From the NCBI GenBank assembly GCA_030068145.1, contig JAPJBO010000264.1:124001-188000 (forward strand): a stretch of 64,000 nt of DNA, given 5' to 3'. The notes under the pieces were generated by a model. That model searched no databases, had not been told where the DNA came from, and worked only from the letters and a program-made list of their open reading frames with translations. Positions 31,178 to 42,534 of the stretch are shown here, piece by piece. This DNA comes from Diplonema papillatum. Lineage: Eukaryota; Euglenozoa; Diplonemea; Diplonemida; Diplonemidae. Each line of letters opens with the position of its first letter. The stretch's first letter is position 1. A program made the position numbers and the translations under genes.

Positions 31178-31607
31178 TTTTGTATAAGCACCTGCTTTGT
31201 AGGAAATACTTGAGGAGGCTGCCAGTTGCAAAGATCAAAGGAGGTAAATGTGCTGTAGCCCACACGAAACACAGGTGAATCTGGGTTTAGTGGCGGGCGT
31301 AAGCGTTCAACAAAAAAGACCCATTTTGTAGTTGTATTGTTTCTCCCCCTCTAGCCTCCTTCGAAGTAAGCACAAGGCAGCCCCTCGAGTATTTTTGTAT
31401 AAGCACAGGGCTTTGTAGGAAATACTTGAGGAGGCTGCCCGTTGCGAATCTCAAAGAGGTAATGTGCTGTAGCCCACACGAAACACAGGTAAGGCGACGT
31501 AGTGGCGGGCTTAAAGCGTTCCACAACAGTGGCCCCCTTTTCTTTGTGTGGGTGTATTGTTTCTACCCCCTCGGTTGGAAGAAGCACAAGGCAGTCCCTC
31601 GAGTATT
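31178..31607. mobile_element. Collapsed copy of retrotransposon family 2 (A-B-A-B ends only)
   Basis: The order is A-type repeat (31178-31308), B-type (31312-31396), A-type (31397-31515), then a diverged B-type (about 31520-31607). These are the same A and B terminal modules that frame the intact element at 45.26-49.92 kb (A1 ... B1-A2-B2). Here A runs directly into B through the 'gcgtaagcgttcaac' string that ends A and also precedes B1 in the intact element, so the whole coding body is missing. Confidence 0.7.
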
Positions 31608-31774
31608 TTTTACTCTCTCACACAACTACGCATTTCTCTCGAGCCATCGCCCATCACGTGTGGCCAGCTTCCCCTTGCCCGCACTGCTGCCCACCACGAC
31701 GTCGATGCATGTCTTCGCAAAAGAAAAGTGTGCGCATCAGGCGCCTCTAATTATTCAGACAGCATTTGCGGTTT

Positions 31775-32560
31775 TTTTTTGTATAAGCACCCGCTTTGTA
31801 GGAAATACTTGAGAGGCTGCCAGCTGCAAAAGATCAAAGGAGGTAAATGTGCTGTAGCCCACACGAAACACAGGTAATCTGGGTTTAGTGGCGGGCGTAA
31901 GCGTTCAACAAAAAACACCCAGAAACGAGAGAGATGTCCCTACTGCCACAGCGACGGACGAACCGCGGGGAAACCACTCTTCAAAAGTCTACGACACCAT
32001 AAGCCCTGGTGCAAAAAGAAGCACTGTAAACAATGCACAGCAACGACGACTCCATCAGACTAATAACCTCACTAACCACGGGTACCCAGTGTGCCCAGAG
32101 TGCCTTAACTGTGGCGAGCAACGAACAGTTTTACCCTGCAATTCTACCCAAAAAAAACCTTATCTTAGGACGGAAACAACCCGCACCACGTGAAGCACCG
32201 CAAGTGCCGCGAAATCCAAGCACCACACTGCGAGAAAATACATATAAACGCGGACAACAGACCGGTACGGGCTACAAGGCAACCCCTGCTCAACTTGTAG
32301 AACGTGGGGGGCCCAAGACTACACTCCACGAAGGAATGTACTTGGTGTCGGTCACAAACAGTCCCGGACATGGCTAGCCATAACCCATAACGAAAGCGTG
32401 CACTAAATATACAACCCGTAACCACATAGCCCTTTCTTGCTCTAAGAGAACCCATCCATGAACGGTCACACGGAGACCCTAAAACCCCGGAATTACAAGC
32501 GAACTTTAACTCTAAAAAAGACCCACTTTGTAGTTGTATTGTTTCGCTGCTAAACAAGTG
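31775..32560. repeat. Further A-module copy and unassigned repeats
   Basis: An A-type terminal module occupies about 31778-31912. The piece at 32260-32370 ('gaccggtacgggctacaaggcaacccctgctcaac') recurs near 52.11-52.22 kb. A B-module start ('gacccactttgtagttgtattgtttc') is at 32519-32545. No gene was recognised. Confidence 0.55.
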
Positions 32561-32579
32561 CATGCTAATCCATGTGGTT

Positions 32580-33015
32580 CTCGCACTCTTTTCCTTTTGG
32601 TACTTCAACCATTGGTGCTGCACACGGCAACCCCATGTCCACTGTGCTCTGCGGAGTTTACTTCGCAGATTGCCACCGTAAAAAGAAGACAAGTCAGTGC
32701 TGCCTAGCGAGTCGCAGTCACAATCAGGGCAGGGTTTTTTAACTGATTGCTCAGACACGGTTGTAGGGGCCTTCTCCCCGTGACGGATTCGCCTGTGCTC
32801 TAGTAGCACGGGTGGTCCTGGCTGTGACGAGCTACGAACAGCCGCCTGACAAACCAGACTCACCCCGCAGTCCTGCCTGCAGACACTCAGGTTCCGCGCT
32901 GATGATGGCCCGCCTTATGTGTCCGTGGCTTAAAGGACCGAAACACGGCGCAGACGGGACCAGTGCGGTGTTGAGCACATACCCATTCCAAGCACGTTCT
33001 TGCAAACCCCCCCGG
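32580..33015. repeat. Dispersed repeat shared with 59.28-59.94 kb
   Basis: Sequence such as 'ggtacttcaaccattggtg', 'ctctgcggagtttacttcgc' and 'cactcaggttccgcgctgatg' is found here and, in whole or part, twice in 59280-59940. No coding capacity was recognised. Confidence 0.7.
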
Positions 33016-33115
33016 CGCAGAGAGAGCAGGGCCCGGTTCGACCTCTTCAGCGCCGCCACGACGCGGCGGAACGCGACGCCCCGAAACTGCGCTGACCCGG
33101 GCGCGCAGAGCGGAG
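33015..33115 (-). pseudogene. Fragment of a tyrosine recombinase
   Basis: On the minus strand the translation contains VAFRRVVAALKRSNRALLSLRRG. It parallels IPFRRVVSALKRANLSLTG and HSLRRGA of the recombinase at 46.9-47.8 kb, but with the His of the H-x-x-R box missing. The neighbouring minus-strand frame (to about 33690) is open but I cannot align it. It is probably a relic of another copy of that retrotransposon family. Confidence 0.4.
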
Positions 33116-33711
33116 GGGGCCCGGTGAGGTGAGGGCTCATTGAAACATGTCTTTCCGTGGTGTTATCCAGCAGGCCTTGCAGACGTTCTCTATTTTCCAT
33201 TTTTGGCGTCACAGCCTTTTTTGCTACATACCGGTGGTGTGAGGGAAGAGCCAAAAGAAATGTGACACACCACTCCATTTTCCATTTGGATAACTCCATA
33301 GCTGAAACAAACTTCACACGCACAAAACGGTCGTCGTTAGAAGGGGCCATCAATAGCATGATGCGATCCCCTTTGTTGCTACCTGCAGACACACCAAAAC
33401 CAGCCCAGAAACTACGATTTCTCGTAGGAAACCCCCCTGTCGTCAGGGAAGAGGAAAAAAAGGCACTCAACGAAAGGATAGGTCGAAAGACAACCCTGCA
33501 CCTCAACCTTGGTTGATTGTCGGCAACACAAGAGGAGCTCGTCACCCGCACAACCGCGGGTGATACTAAACCTGTGGTGGGAGGAGAGAGTTGCTCTCGT
33601 TGAACGCAGCGGATGATCGCAAAACTGGATGCGGTCTCGGCGGCCTGCAGGGACGAGCTTCTCGATTCCTCCAACACTTCATGCTGGCGCAAAAAGGAAT
33701 AAAAAAGCGCT

Positions 33712-34830
33712 CCCCCCCCCCCCCCCCCCCCTAGGGCTATGTAGGATGGAAACGTTGGAAACGTTTCCGTTTCCGTTTCCGTTTCCGTTTCCTTCTTTTT
33801 GGCGGTGGATGGAAACGCCGTTTCTTTTCAAAAGAAACGGCTGGTATGCCACTAGTATACTGGCTGAAGGTCCGACCGGAAATGTTTTCCGAACGGCGGA
33901 CCCCGCAATCCAGTGGGAAACCATGGACAAGGAGGCTCCGAAAAAGAAGGCGGAATGAAGCATAAGAGTTGCGACCGCGTGGAGCAGACGCAACCACACG
34001 CATCCGGTCCGGTTGTGATGCATACGACGACGGGTGGCAACCGTCACGAAGGGGCACCATCGGGCGGTGTTGTCGGAGCACAGACAGCGACGGCAGGAAG
34101 AACCCCACCGACAATGCAGAAGAGGACGGCAGATTCAAAAAGCCCCACTCGGCACGGCTACCGATACAAGTAAACATGAGAACGCGGGTTGGAAGCAGCA
34201 GAGGACGAAGTGGTAGGCACTGAAGAGTGGAATCTGGTGTCAGAAAACCTCAGCATCCGCATGTGACGACATTCTGCATCATTAGCTTGTGGTTACCTAT
34301 TTGCTCGTGTCAGATCGCCGACGAAAGAAAGCGGTGAGCATCAGCGACTGCTCTGCACAAACGAGACCGCGACGACACACAAGAAGGGGCCGAGGGGGAC
34401 GGAGGAAGAAAAGTGCCTGCTGGTAGACCAATAGAAGAAGGTGATCCCGCCCTCTGAAAGGAAAGCCAAAATTTGGCTGAAGAAAAGCCAGGCACCGGGA
34501 TCTTCCTGACGAGCACGCAACCCGGTGAACTTAATCAAGAGTCGAAGATTAGCGTCGAAACTCCCTGGCTTTTCACGCCGCAGCAGAACGACCACACCCT
34601 ACCCAAACCCAAGCACCCTTTAAACGCGTTAAGGGACTTCACAAGGTTTCACAACGGAGTGACACAACACCCGAAACGAGTCGCACTCTTTTACTTTTCT
34701 CAACACCCCGCCATACCCAAGCCTCTACGGTCAACCGGAGACTTTAAAATACCGACCTTCTAATCCACAAATAACGCTAGAAACGGCGTTTCCATCCAAC
34801 TTAGCCGCCCCCCCCCCCCCCCCCCCCCCA
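33712..34830. mobile_element. TIR DNA transposon ending in poly-C, copy 1
   Basis: The left end is a C run followed by 'tagggctatgtaggatggaaacg' and tandem gtttcc units. The right end is 'cgtttccatccaacttagccg' followed by a C run. The ends are therefore inverted copies of GGCTAnGTnGGATGGAAACG. Internal sequence (about 34080-34460) matches, reversed, the larger copy at 52445-53998. No transposase was recognised, so it is probably non-autonomous. Confidence 0.65.
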
Positions 34831-35750
34831 TCCCCCATTGGAGTTCTGCTATTCCGCGCGCGGCACGGACTGTCTCCGGGCCCGGCCACCTCGTTCTCCA
34901 ACCACTCAGGGCTTTCTCCTGCTCCAGAGTACCCGCAGATCCGGCTTTCTCCTTTCTCTCCAAGCCTTTCGCTTCGCTTTGTTCTTCAGCGTCAGAGATG
35001 AGGATTATCGAGTTGCAGGGCCAGGGAGGCTGTTCGGAGGGGTCACGAATTTGTTGCGGTAGTGTGATTGTCAGGCCGTCGACTACCCTGAGCAACGCAC
35101 TATGTCTCTCAATATAGTGTTGCTTATCAGAAGTGGCCATTCTGCGTCAGGGCGCGCCGGCGATGCCAGGATCTTCGCACCGACGGAGGAAGGAAGGGAG
35201 CGTGGTACCAGGGACCACTAATAATAAGTGAGTTATGGAACGACGCCAAACCCGTAGGCCAGTCGTTCGGTTGAAGTTAAAGTTTCCCACACACACACTC
35301 GTTCGACCTGTTTCAGCGGCCACAGTGTCTGTCTTGCAAGCTCGACGGGGTCTAGGATAGACCTGAAGATCGGTGAGCCCATGGCCGTGAACGGGACTGC
35401 ATACTCTGCGACGAACAGCGCCACTCGCTGAACAAAAGGAACACGGTACCACGGCGCCGCACTTGTGCTCGAGTTTGCCGATCGAGATTTTCTAGTACCA
35501 ACAATCTTGCGAGTTGCCCTTCAACGTATTGTGCAGGCTAAAAAAGACGGAGGCAGCGTGTTTTGGTGGTTGATCTGAATTCCTTACCTGAATAAAGGGT
35601 CAATACAAGTGGGAAACCGACCACCCGGCACGCACAAACAAAACGAAGCGCCTGTCTTCTTTGGGCGTGATTCGGGGCTGTGCTAGTGTGGGTTCTTATC
35701 TCGGTCGACTGTAATCCGACGACCGCGGTTTAGAGCCCTTAACGAACTCT
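34831..35750. other. Non-genic sequence with a 609-bp-family fragment
   Basis: Positions about 35500-35660 are a reversed, diverged part of the 609-bp repeat seen at 1.57-3.43 kb ('cttgcgagttgcccttcaacg', 'ggtggttgatctgaattcc'). Nothing else was recognised. Confidence 0.5.
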
Positions 35751-36932
35751 AGGAAGGAACAACCCCACAGGGGGACGCAGGGAAGGTAGTACGGGGGGAA
35801 CCGCGCTCAGGGCGTGAACCCATGTCCGAAGCGTGAATTCGGCCTCTCGGTTCACTCGCTCGACTAAGCGAAGTGAGCTCCGGCGAATCTGCCGTCAGAC
35901 GAACCGTGCTGAGAAGAAAGGAGACGCCCCTGTCCACTCCGGCTGAACGGGGGCCCATAGTACCGCTTTTTCCCTTCTCTCTCTCTCTCTCTATTTTCGG
36001 GTTTGGTTCTTGCCGCTTGGAGTCGGAAAAAGCCACGCCACTCCCGTCTCGTTTGTTTCCCTCTGTTCTCCCTCCCGCACCTCGTACGCGAGTCAAAAGC
36101 AACCTGCGGGAACCAACTCCGAGAAAAAAGTCGAAAAGGATTCTCAAGTCTAAAACACCAAAAAGAACACCAAACCGATCGTTCCTCGGGACGTGAACAC
36201 GAAAAAAAAAAAAAAGAAAGAAAAAGACACAAATAACGCTACAAAACGAGAAAAGGAGACTCGACGGACAGGCATCCCACAACCTGTCTTGTACGATTTC
36301 CCAATTCCAACAACAACCGCCCCCGCACCTCGTCACGTGGGGGAAGAGCACACGTCCTGTAGAAGGGCATCGACGCCGCCACGGTGCATGACAAAAAAAA
36401 AAAGACGAAGAAACAAGAACCAACAAGAAACGTCGAAAGATACCAGACTGACACACACAACGGCAACAACAAAGAAGCCAGACGCCAACCCAACCAACTT
36501 CCGCCCGTACAGAAACCCCGAAGTGAAGAAATCCCTCGACGCAGACTGGACAGAGGCAGCATCAACACAACTACAAAGTTGGTCTTTTTTCATATTTCTT
36601 TTGGTTGAACGCTTGTGCCCGCCGCTGAGCCCAGATTTTCCTGTGTTTCGCGCGGGGCGCTGCGGCGCATTTTCGTCCTTTGAGGTTTTTGCGACTGGCA
36701 GCCTCGTCGAGTATATCGTCGACTGTACGAAGCAGGCGACTCGTCGTATTTCGTGCGAAGCAGGCGGCACTCGTCACGGATTTGGACAAAAAGCAGCAGC
36801 TTGCGCGAAAAGAAAAAGCGCAAGAACCGTCGAAAGACACCAGACTGTCGGACCTCACAAAACGAACAAAAGGTCGAAAGACAACCACGTATCTGCGCGA
36901 CCCACGGGATCGTCGGAAACACGAAGGAGAGA
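35751..36932 (+). promoter_or_regulatory. Upstream region of the channel gene
   Basis: This stretch has no convincing ORF. It contains a (TC)n tract (35975-35992), an A-rich tract (36198-36216) and, at about 36598-36760, a diverged reversed A module of retrotransposon family 2 (ttgaacgcttgtgcccgccgctgagcccag...). The channel start codon follows at 36933. A promoter is expected here from position only. Confidence 0.35.
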
Positions 36933-39013
36933 ATGGTGCTGATGGACGCAGCGCCATCCGAGAGCTCGCTGCGGCGGCTGATCGAGGACGACGGCGGTGG
37001 AGGGGGCGCCGCGCCCGCGGCGCCGCCGCAGGGCGGTGGTCCGGGCGGCGGCGGTGGAGGGAGGCCGGCAGTGGACACGGCCAGCTCAGCTGGGTCAGTG
37101 CGGGGGGGCTCGCAGGCGCTGGCGGGGACACTGAGCGATCCTGCGTTCGCGGAGGGCATCCTGCGGGCCCTGCGGTCCGTCGAGACGCGGGTGGCGTGGC
37201 TGCAGGCGAAGATGGGCGACCTCGACCGCGATGTCCACCGCATCGCGTACAAGAGCGACATGTTCACCGCGAGCCCCGGGTCCATCCGCCACGACCTCCG
37301 CAACCGCGCCGGGCCGAGCACCCGGCGCTCGGTCCAATCGATGGCCGCGCGCCGGCCGAAGCAGGCCGCGCACGACCACGACGCGCAAGCCTCCCTACCC
37401 CAGCCGTCCTTCCGGACCCCACCCAGTCCGTGCTCGTCCGTCGTGCACCCGCAGTCGGACTTGGTCGCGACGATGGCGGAGAGCGTGGTCGTCGGGGAGG
37501 AGAGGCCGCGGACTGTGCGCGACCGGTTTCGGCGGGCGATCAAAAAGCTGACGAAGGAGCACCGGGAGAGCGAGTACCGCCGGTTCGTGACGGCGCTGAA
37601 GCAGCAGGAGATGAACGGGATCCTCGCGGGATCGTCGCGGGGCTGCAAGAAGGCGGGCGAGCAGAGCGTGGCGTCGTCTCGGCACGTCTCCGTGACCTCG
37701 CAATACGTCGACAGCCCCAGGACCAGCACGGCGGCGCCGAACGAAGCCGCGCTGTCGCTGTCCCTCGGCAGCGAGCAGCAGGCCGTCCTGTGGAACCAGG
37801 ACAGCGGCGCCACCAACGACGCCGCCGCCGCCCCGCCGCGGCCGGGAATGCCGACCGCGCCCAGCAACACCAGCAGCAACAGCAACAACTACAGCGGCAA
37901 CCACAACAATTCCCACGGCGGCGGCAACAGCATCAACACGGGCGACTCGGCCGCCGCGGCCCGCCCCGCGGGCCGGACGCCGTCGGCCGGCAGCGCCGCG
38001 GCGGAGGCTGCGCCCGCGAAGGGCCAGCAGGGCCGCCCCGTCGAGCAGCACGCCGACAACGACAACGGCGCCGGCGCGGCCCGTCACTCGATAGAGACGC
38101 TGGAGGACCCGGAGGAGATCGAGGAGGACCGGCCGCGGGACGTGTTCCTGCCCGACTCGCTCTTCCGCATCGCGTGGGACGTCTGCTACATGGTCGTCGT
38201 GTACGCCGAGTTCTTCCTGTGGTGCCTCGTGATCCTCTCGAGCCGGGACGGGCAGTGCTCCGTGGAGCGAACGCCGTTGGTCTTTTCCCTGCGGACGGCC
38301 GCGTTTTGCTTCTGGTTCGCCGACCTGTGGGTCCAAATGCGCACCGCGAAGCTCGACGACTGGGTCATCATCGAAGAGAAGCCGGAGCTCCAGCACGACT
38401 TCTTGTGGTACCGGCTGCCGTTCGACGGGATCGTCACGCTGCCGCTGGATCTGGTCGTGTCGGGCCTCGGGCACGAGCTGCTGAGCTACCAGCTGATGAG
38501 CATCAAGATGTTCCGCCTGCTCCGGGTGCCGAAGCTTTTCGCGCACAGCACGCCGACGCGCGAGACGTCGAACCTCATCGAGAGCATCGCCTTCGCGTTT
38601 TGGTTCCTCGTCGCCATGCACTTGTGCGCCTGCATTTGGCTGCGGGCTGCCTCGATAGAGGAGCAGTCCCTCACCGAGGAAGAGTGGGAGGACCTGTACC
38701 ACGTGTACGTGAAAGCCTACTACTTCACGTGGACGACCATCTCTTCGGTCGGATACGGCGACATTTCCCCGAAGACGTCCGGCATGCGCATCTACAACAT
38801 CTTCATGCAGCTGCTCGGCGTGGCCATCGTGATGCTCGTCTCCGGGCGGACAGGGGCGTACTTCATCACGACGGACCCCTACAAGCTGGTGCACATCGAG
38901 CGGAAGCGGCGCCTGGAGCACCTCATGGCCAACGCCGGGATCCCGTGGTCCGTGCAGAAGGAGGCGTTCACCATCTACCCGTCGCTTCTCGATGCCAACA
39001 CCAAAGACTACCA
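36933..39013 (+). CDS. K+-selective CNBD-type channel, membrane exon
   Basis: ATG 36933 (MVLMDAAPSESSLRRL) is the first in-frame ATG. About 400 residues of Gly/Ala/Asn/Ser-rich cytosolic sequence come first. The six-helix voltage-gated-type core follows: S1 (IAWDVCYMVVVYAEFFLWC, ~38168), S2 (FSLRTAAFCFWFADLWVQM), S3 (FDGIVTLPLDLVVSG), a weakly charged S4 (IKMFRLLRVPKLF), S5 (AFAFWFLVAMHLCACIWL), the pore with SVGYGD at 38744-38761, and S6 (IFMQLLGVAIVMLVSG). GYGD predicts K+ selectivity, as in EAG/CNGK-type channels. A C-linker begins (YKLVHIERKRRLEHLM, then WSVQKEAF) and breaks off at TKDY. The donor A|GTATGC at 39014 (phase 2) would carry the gene to 58.7 and 60.9 kb. Unspliced, the frame stops at 39044. 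Confidence 0.82.
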
Positions 39014-39529
39014 GTATGCGCCGCGCCGGCTTTCTTCGTTTTAACCGCACGCAATGCGTGACGGTACGCTGAACCGGACCCTCTGATCCTACGAACAATT
39101 CAAAACCACGTCCATCTGGGTTGAGGGGTGTGTGTGGCTGTAAACGGAACCGCCCCAAGTAGAGAAGTAGGAACCATGGATCCTGATCAATTTAAATCCA
39201 CGTCCAGGATCTGCGTTCAGGACGTGGAGAGGGGAGTAGCGCCGCCAAGGGGAAAAAATCTTGTTCTTCCGGTCGAACCCGGACAGGAATAAGCCCAGCA
39301 CGTACCTGGCGCGCCTGACCCAGCGAGCTACGAGGGTCTCAACAAAATATCAAGTTCCCAATTACTTCCAACTTTCTCCTTTACCTTGCATCAAATAGGT
39401 GTCACGGCAAGTTTTGGCAGCCGCTGCACACAGTGCATGCTAATCCATGTGGTTCATGTACTTAAAAAAACTCAATGCTTAACAAAAATTTGACGTGGGC
39501 GGTCTGAATGACACCTCAACCACAATATG

Positions 39530-39785
39530 ATAAGATGCCAAAACCCCCCCCCCCTCCCCTTTGCACTAATAAAACATTTTTTGACGTCATCCTATACTGT
39601 ATGCCGGCCCCGAAACCCTGTCTGTGCGGCCGAAAACGGGCCCTAAACGGTTTTCGGCGGGTTAAGTGGAGGTAAAGGGGCCTCAGAAGGCACACCAGTG
39701 GGCCCAGATGGGTTCGGGGCCAGTAAGGGGGGACGTCGAAAAGTAGTTTATTAGTGCAAAGGGGAGGGGGGGGGTTTGGCATCGT
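39530..39785. mobile_element. MITE-like palindromic element (~255 bp)
   Basis: The ends are inverted copies: 'gatgccaaaacccccccccc' ... 'ttgcactaataaa' on the left, and 'tttattagtgcaaaggg' ... 'gggtttggcatc' on the right. The centre has no ORF of note. Related ends occur at 39826 (start of the next element) and near 57858-57870. Confidence 0.65.
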
Positions 39786-39825
39786 CTCATATGTTGTCGA
39801 CAACAAACAAGTGGTACGATGCCAA

Positions 39826-41115
39826 ACCCCCCCCCCCCCTTTGCACTAATAAAAAAAATTTGATGTCACCCCATACTGGTCCCGAAACCCCACTTGTGTG
39901 GCTCAAAACGGTTCCCAAACGGTTTTTGGCGGGCTGAGTCGAGGTAAAGGGGTCTCTGAAGGCCCACGAATAGGCCCAGGTGGGCCCAGGTGGGCCCCGG
40001 AGCGGGCACTCAGTGCGAGGGGGGGTGCCCCAAAAATGGGGTCATTTTCAAAGCCTCGCCACTTCTCAAGCTAGTCAAACACCTTCTGGCCTCCAGCGGG
40101 AAACCCAGACTACACAACGACAAGATCGGCTGTGTTCCGCTGTAGATAGCCACCAGCGGGTCCTCTTGAAGCCGAAGAATGTTCTCAGGGGTCTCAGATA
40201 GCCCTACTTGGCCACCCCGCCTGCAGCGCCTGCGGTGGGCAGGCACACCTTGTAAATAGAGTGGGTGCAGCAGGTGCACCCTGCCTAGAATCCGGCTTTA
40301 CCAGCAATACGAATTAAGAATACAGGTTGACCCAGGAAAACGGAAACTAAGAGAGGGAAAATGCCAAAGATCACGGGTCTGGAGTTCGTGGAGTCATCGG
40401 TGAGAGCAATGCAGAAGTTGTCGCCGTTTCATGAGGAAACGAGACGTGGTCAGTCCATGCAGAGACGACTCGTAGCCAGCAGGACCTTTTGCGAAAAGGT
40501 CTCTGGTGAGGACCTGATCGGTTTCTTTCTCGCCCTAATGACAGAGGAGGAGAACGTTGACATCTGGAAGCGCCTTTCTGGTAGGCTTTCAGAAGCCTTC
40601 AACAGCCTTGACGACGAGGCGAGCCGGCGACGCATCGTGAGCGGTTTGGACTGGGCACGTGCCCGGTACAGGGCTGTTGGAATGGTCGTGGGTGACAATC
40701 TCTGAAAGAACCGGGGAAAGGCTGCCGAGATTGGCGTTGGCGGGGGGGCCCACAGTCCTCATCTTGGTTCTTTTGAATTTTTCCACCTTATGTTCTGCGT
40801 TTTCCTTGTAAGCACTGTGTTCTCAAAAGCGGGTGAAGCCGGATTCTAGGCAGGGTGCACTTGCATACCACACATTCTGAGCGTGTGCCTGCCCACTGCT
40901 GGCGCTGCACACATGGGGCTAACTGTGACCCCCGAGAGCATTCTTCGGCTTCAAGAGGACCCGCTGGTGGCTATCTACGGCTGAACACAGCCGATCTTGT
41001 CGTTTTGAAGTCTGGGTTTCCCGCTGGAGGCCAGAAAGTGTTTGACTAGCTTGAATAGTGGCGAGGCCCGAAAATGACCCCATTTTGGGGGGCTCTCCCC
41101 CCATGGGTCGAAATA
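39826..41115. mobile_element. Long-TIR transposon with one small ORF
   Basis: Two arms of about 285 bp, at 40015-40300 and 40836-41105, are inverted copies: 'gaatccggctt' against 'agccggattc' inside, 'tagccaccagcgggtcctcttgaagccgaagaa' reversed at 40950-40980, and 'aatggggtcattttc' against 'gaaaatgaccccatt' outside. Only about 530 bp lie between them, with a single ORF of 114 codons. The left side extends to 39826 with the same C-rich 'gatgccaaacccc' end as the MITE. I do not recognise the family. Confidence 0.65.
40361..40705 (+). CDS. Unknown 114-aa protein between long inverted repeats
   Basis: ATG 40361 is followed by an uninterrupted, well-composed frame. The protein is charged and mostly helical (QKLSPFHEETRRGQSMQRRL, GEDLIGFFLALMTEEENVD, DEASRRRIVSGLDWARARYR) with one Cys and no zinc motif, signal peptide or membrane segment. 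I recognise no family, and it is far smaller than any transposase. Being the only ORF between the arms, it may be the element's own accessory protein, or a host gene fragment it picked up. The ATG context gaaaATGCC is reasonable. Confidence 0.5.
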   Translation: MPKITGLEFVESSVRAMQKLSPFHEETRRGQSMQRRLVASRTFCEKVSGEDLIGFFLALMTEEENVDIWKRLSGRLSEAFNSLDDEASRRRIVSGLDWARARYRAVGMVVGDNL

Positions 41116-41920
41116 AGCGGACGCCGAACGCCACCCCCAATTATAGGTGTTCCTCCGGTGGCCCGCGCAGCGGCGATTTTTTGTTTTTTTTGCGAGCGGG
41201 ATTTGGGCAGGGCCTTATATATAAAAATTCCTCCCATGTAACTGTCCAAAAGTTGCTCGGAGGTACTAAAAATCCCAGTTGCGGCACAACTGCACTTTTA
41301 TGTATCCGACAGGGTGCACCTCTTTGTGGTTGTCACTACTGTCCATCACAGAGACTGTCCTTCGGAAGCAAAAGAGCCATGCGAAGAAGGCGAGTGTTGG
41401 GGTACTTTAGCAGTGTGCCGGGATCATTCAAGAACACTTGGCAGTAATCTGCAACAGCAGGGCGGACAGCCGCGGTCTTCGCTCTCTTGGCAACACGTCA
41501 TGAAACAATACACAAGCCAGAAATACCAGCGCCGCAGGCGCGGAATTTTTTTTCAAGCTATCGGGCCAGTCGCAGGTTCCAAAATTGAGGCTGTACGTTG
41601 CTTCAACGATGATCCAAAGGTGCAGTAACCGGTTGTGTACTGCTAGTGTGACTGCTGTACTGTAGCATTACTACTGGGCCCCTCAGCCAGGGCATTCTGT
41701 GCGTTTTCTTTTTTTTTTCCCCCGACGACAACTTGTGTCAGACTAGCCTACCCGAAGGCAGTTGATTTCTTTAGGCAAGGTTTCTCTGCCGGCGGAAGTT
41801 GTTTGGGTTAGCGTTTTTTTTTTTTTTTTTTTTTTTTTTGTATAAGCACCAGGGATTTATATAGCTTTTGCTCCTCTGAAGAAAAGTCCTTTTTCCCCTC
41901 GGGGTCCTGTCCCGGATCCA
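41116..41920. other. Unassigned AT/T-run sequence
   Basis: No supported gene. It contains poly-T tracts (41710-41720, 41814-41840). The piece 'aataagcggacgccgaacgcc' (41113-41133) recurs, slightly changed, next to the USP-like ORF at 50500. Confidence 0.4.
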
Positions 41921-42297
41921 AAATTAATTAGAATTGGTAGTCAACAGGCACCGTGCCAGCCCAGCCCAGCCCGCCCAACAACTCCAGCCCAATAACCCAG
42001 CCCAGCCCAGTCCAACATACAGCCCAGCCCAGCCCAGCCCAGCAACCAGCCCAGCCCAGCCAACAACTCAGCCCAGCCCAGCCCAGCCCAACAACTCCAG
42101 CCCAATAACCCAGCCCAGCCCAGTCCAACATACCAGCCCAGCCCAGCCCAGCCCAGCCCAACAACTCAGCCCAGCCCAGCCCAATAACCAGCCCAGCCCA
42201 GTCCAACATACCAGCTCAGCCCAGCCAGCCCAGCCCAGCCCAGCCCAGCCCAGCCCAGCCCAATAACCCAGCCCAGCCCAGTCCAACATACCAGCCC
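41918..42297. repeat. CAGCC minisatellite
   Basis: Tandem cagccc/agccc units are arranged in a longer period of about 95-100 bp ('cccagtccaacata' and 'caacaactcagccc' recur). Just before it, at 41918-41943, is one copy of the 43-bp satellite motif (taattagaattggtagtcaac). Confidence 0.85.
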
Positions 42298-42534
42298 AAC
42301 CTCAGAGCTTCTCTCCCTTCGGGATGAGCGTAACAAAGGCTGTATTTACTGCCTCTAGTACTGCTACTTCTGATAGCATGCTGTGAGCTTCTGTCGTCAT
42401 GCTACCTCTGACCGCCCAGCTTGGAGTGAACGACACTGGAAAGAAGGGATGACGGTGTAGAAAAGGAAGCAACGACGATCAAGGGTCGCTGGGGGGGCGC
42501 TTGGTCCGCTTGGAAAAAGAGGTAGGCCGAAAGA

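Noticed and set aside
36680-39061. 793-codon plus-strand ORF overlapping the channel
   Set aside because: It is a shifted-frame, Arg/Gly-rich translation of the GC-rich channel exon; only the 36933 frame has membrane helices and the GYGD pore.
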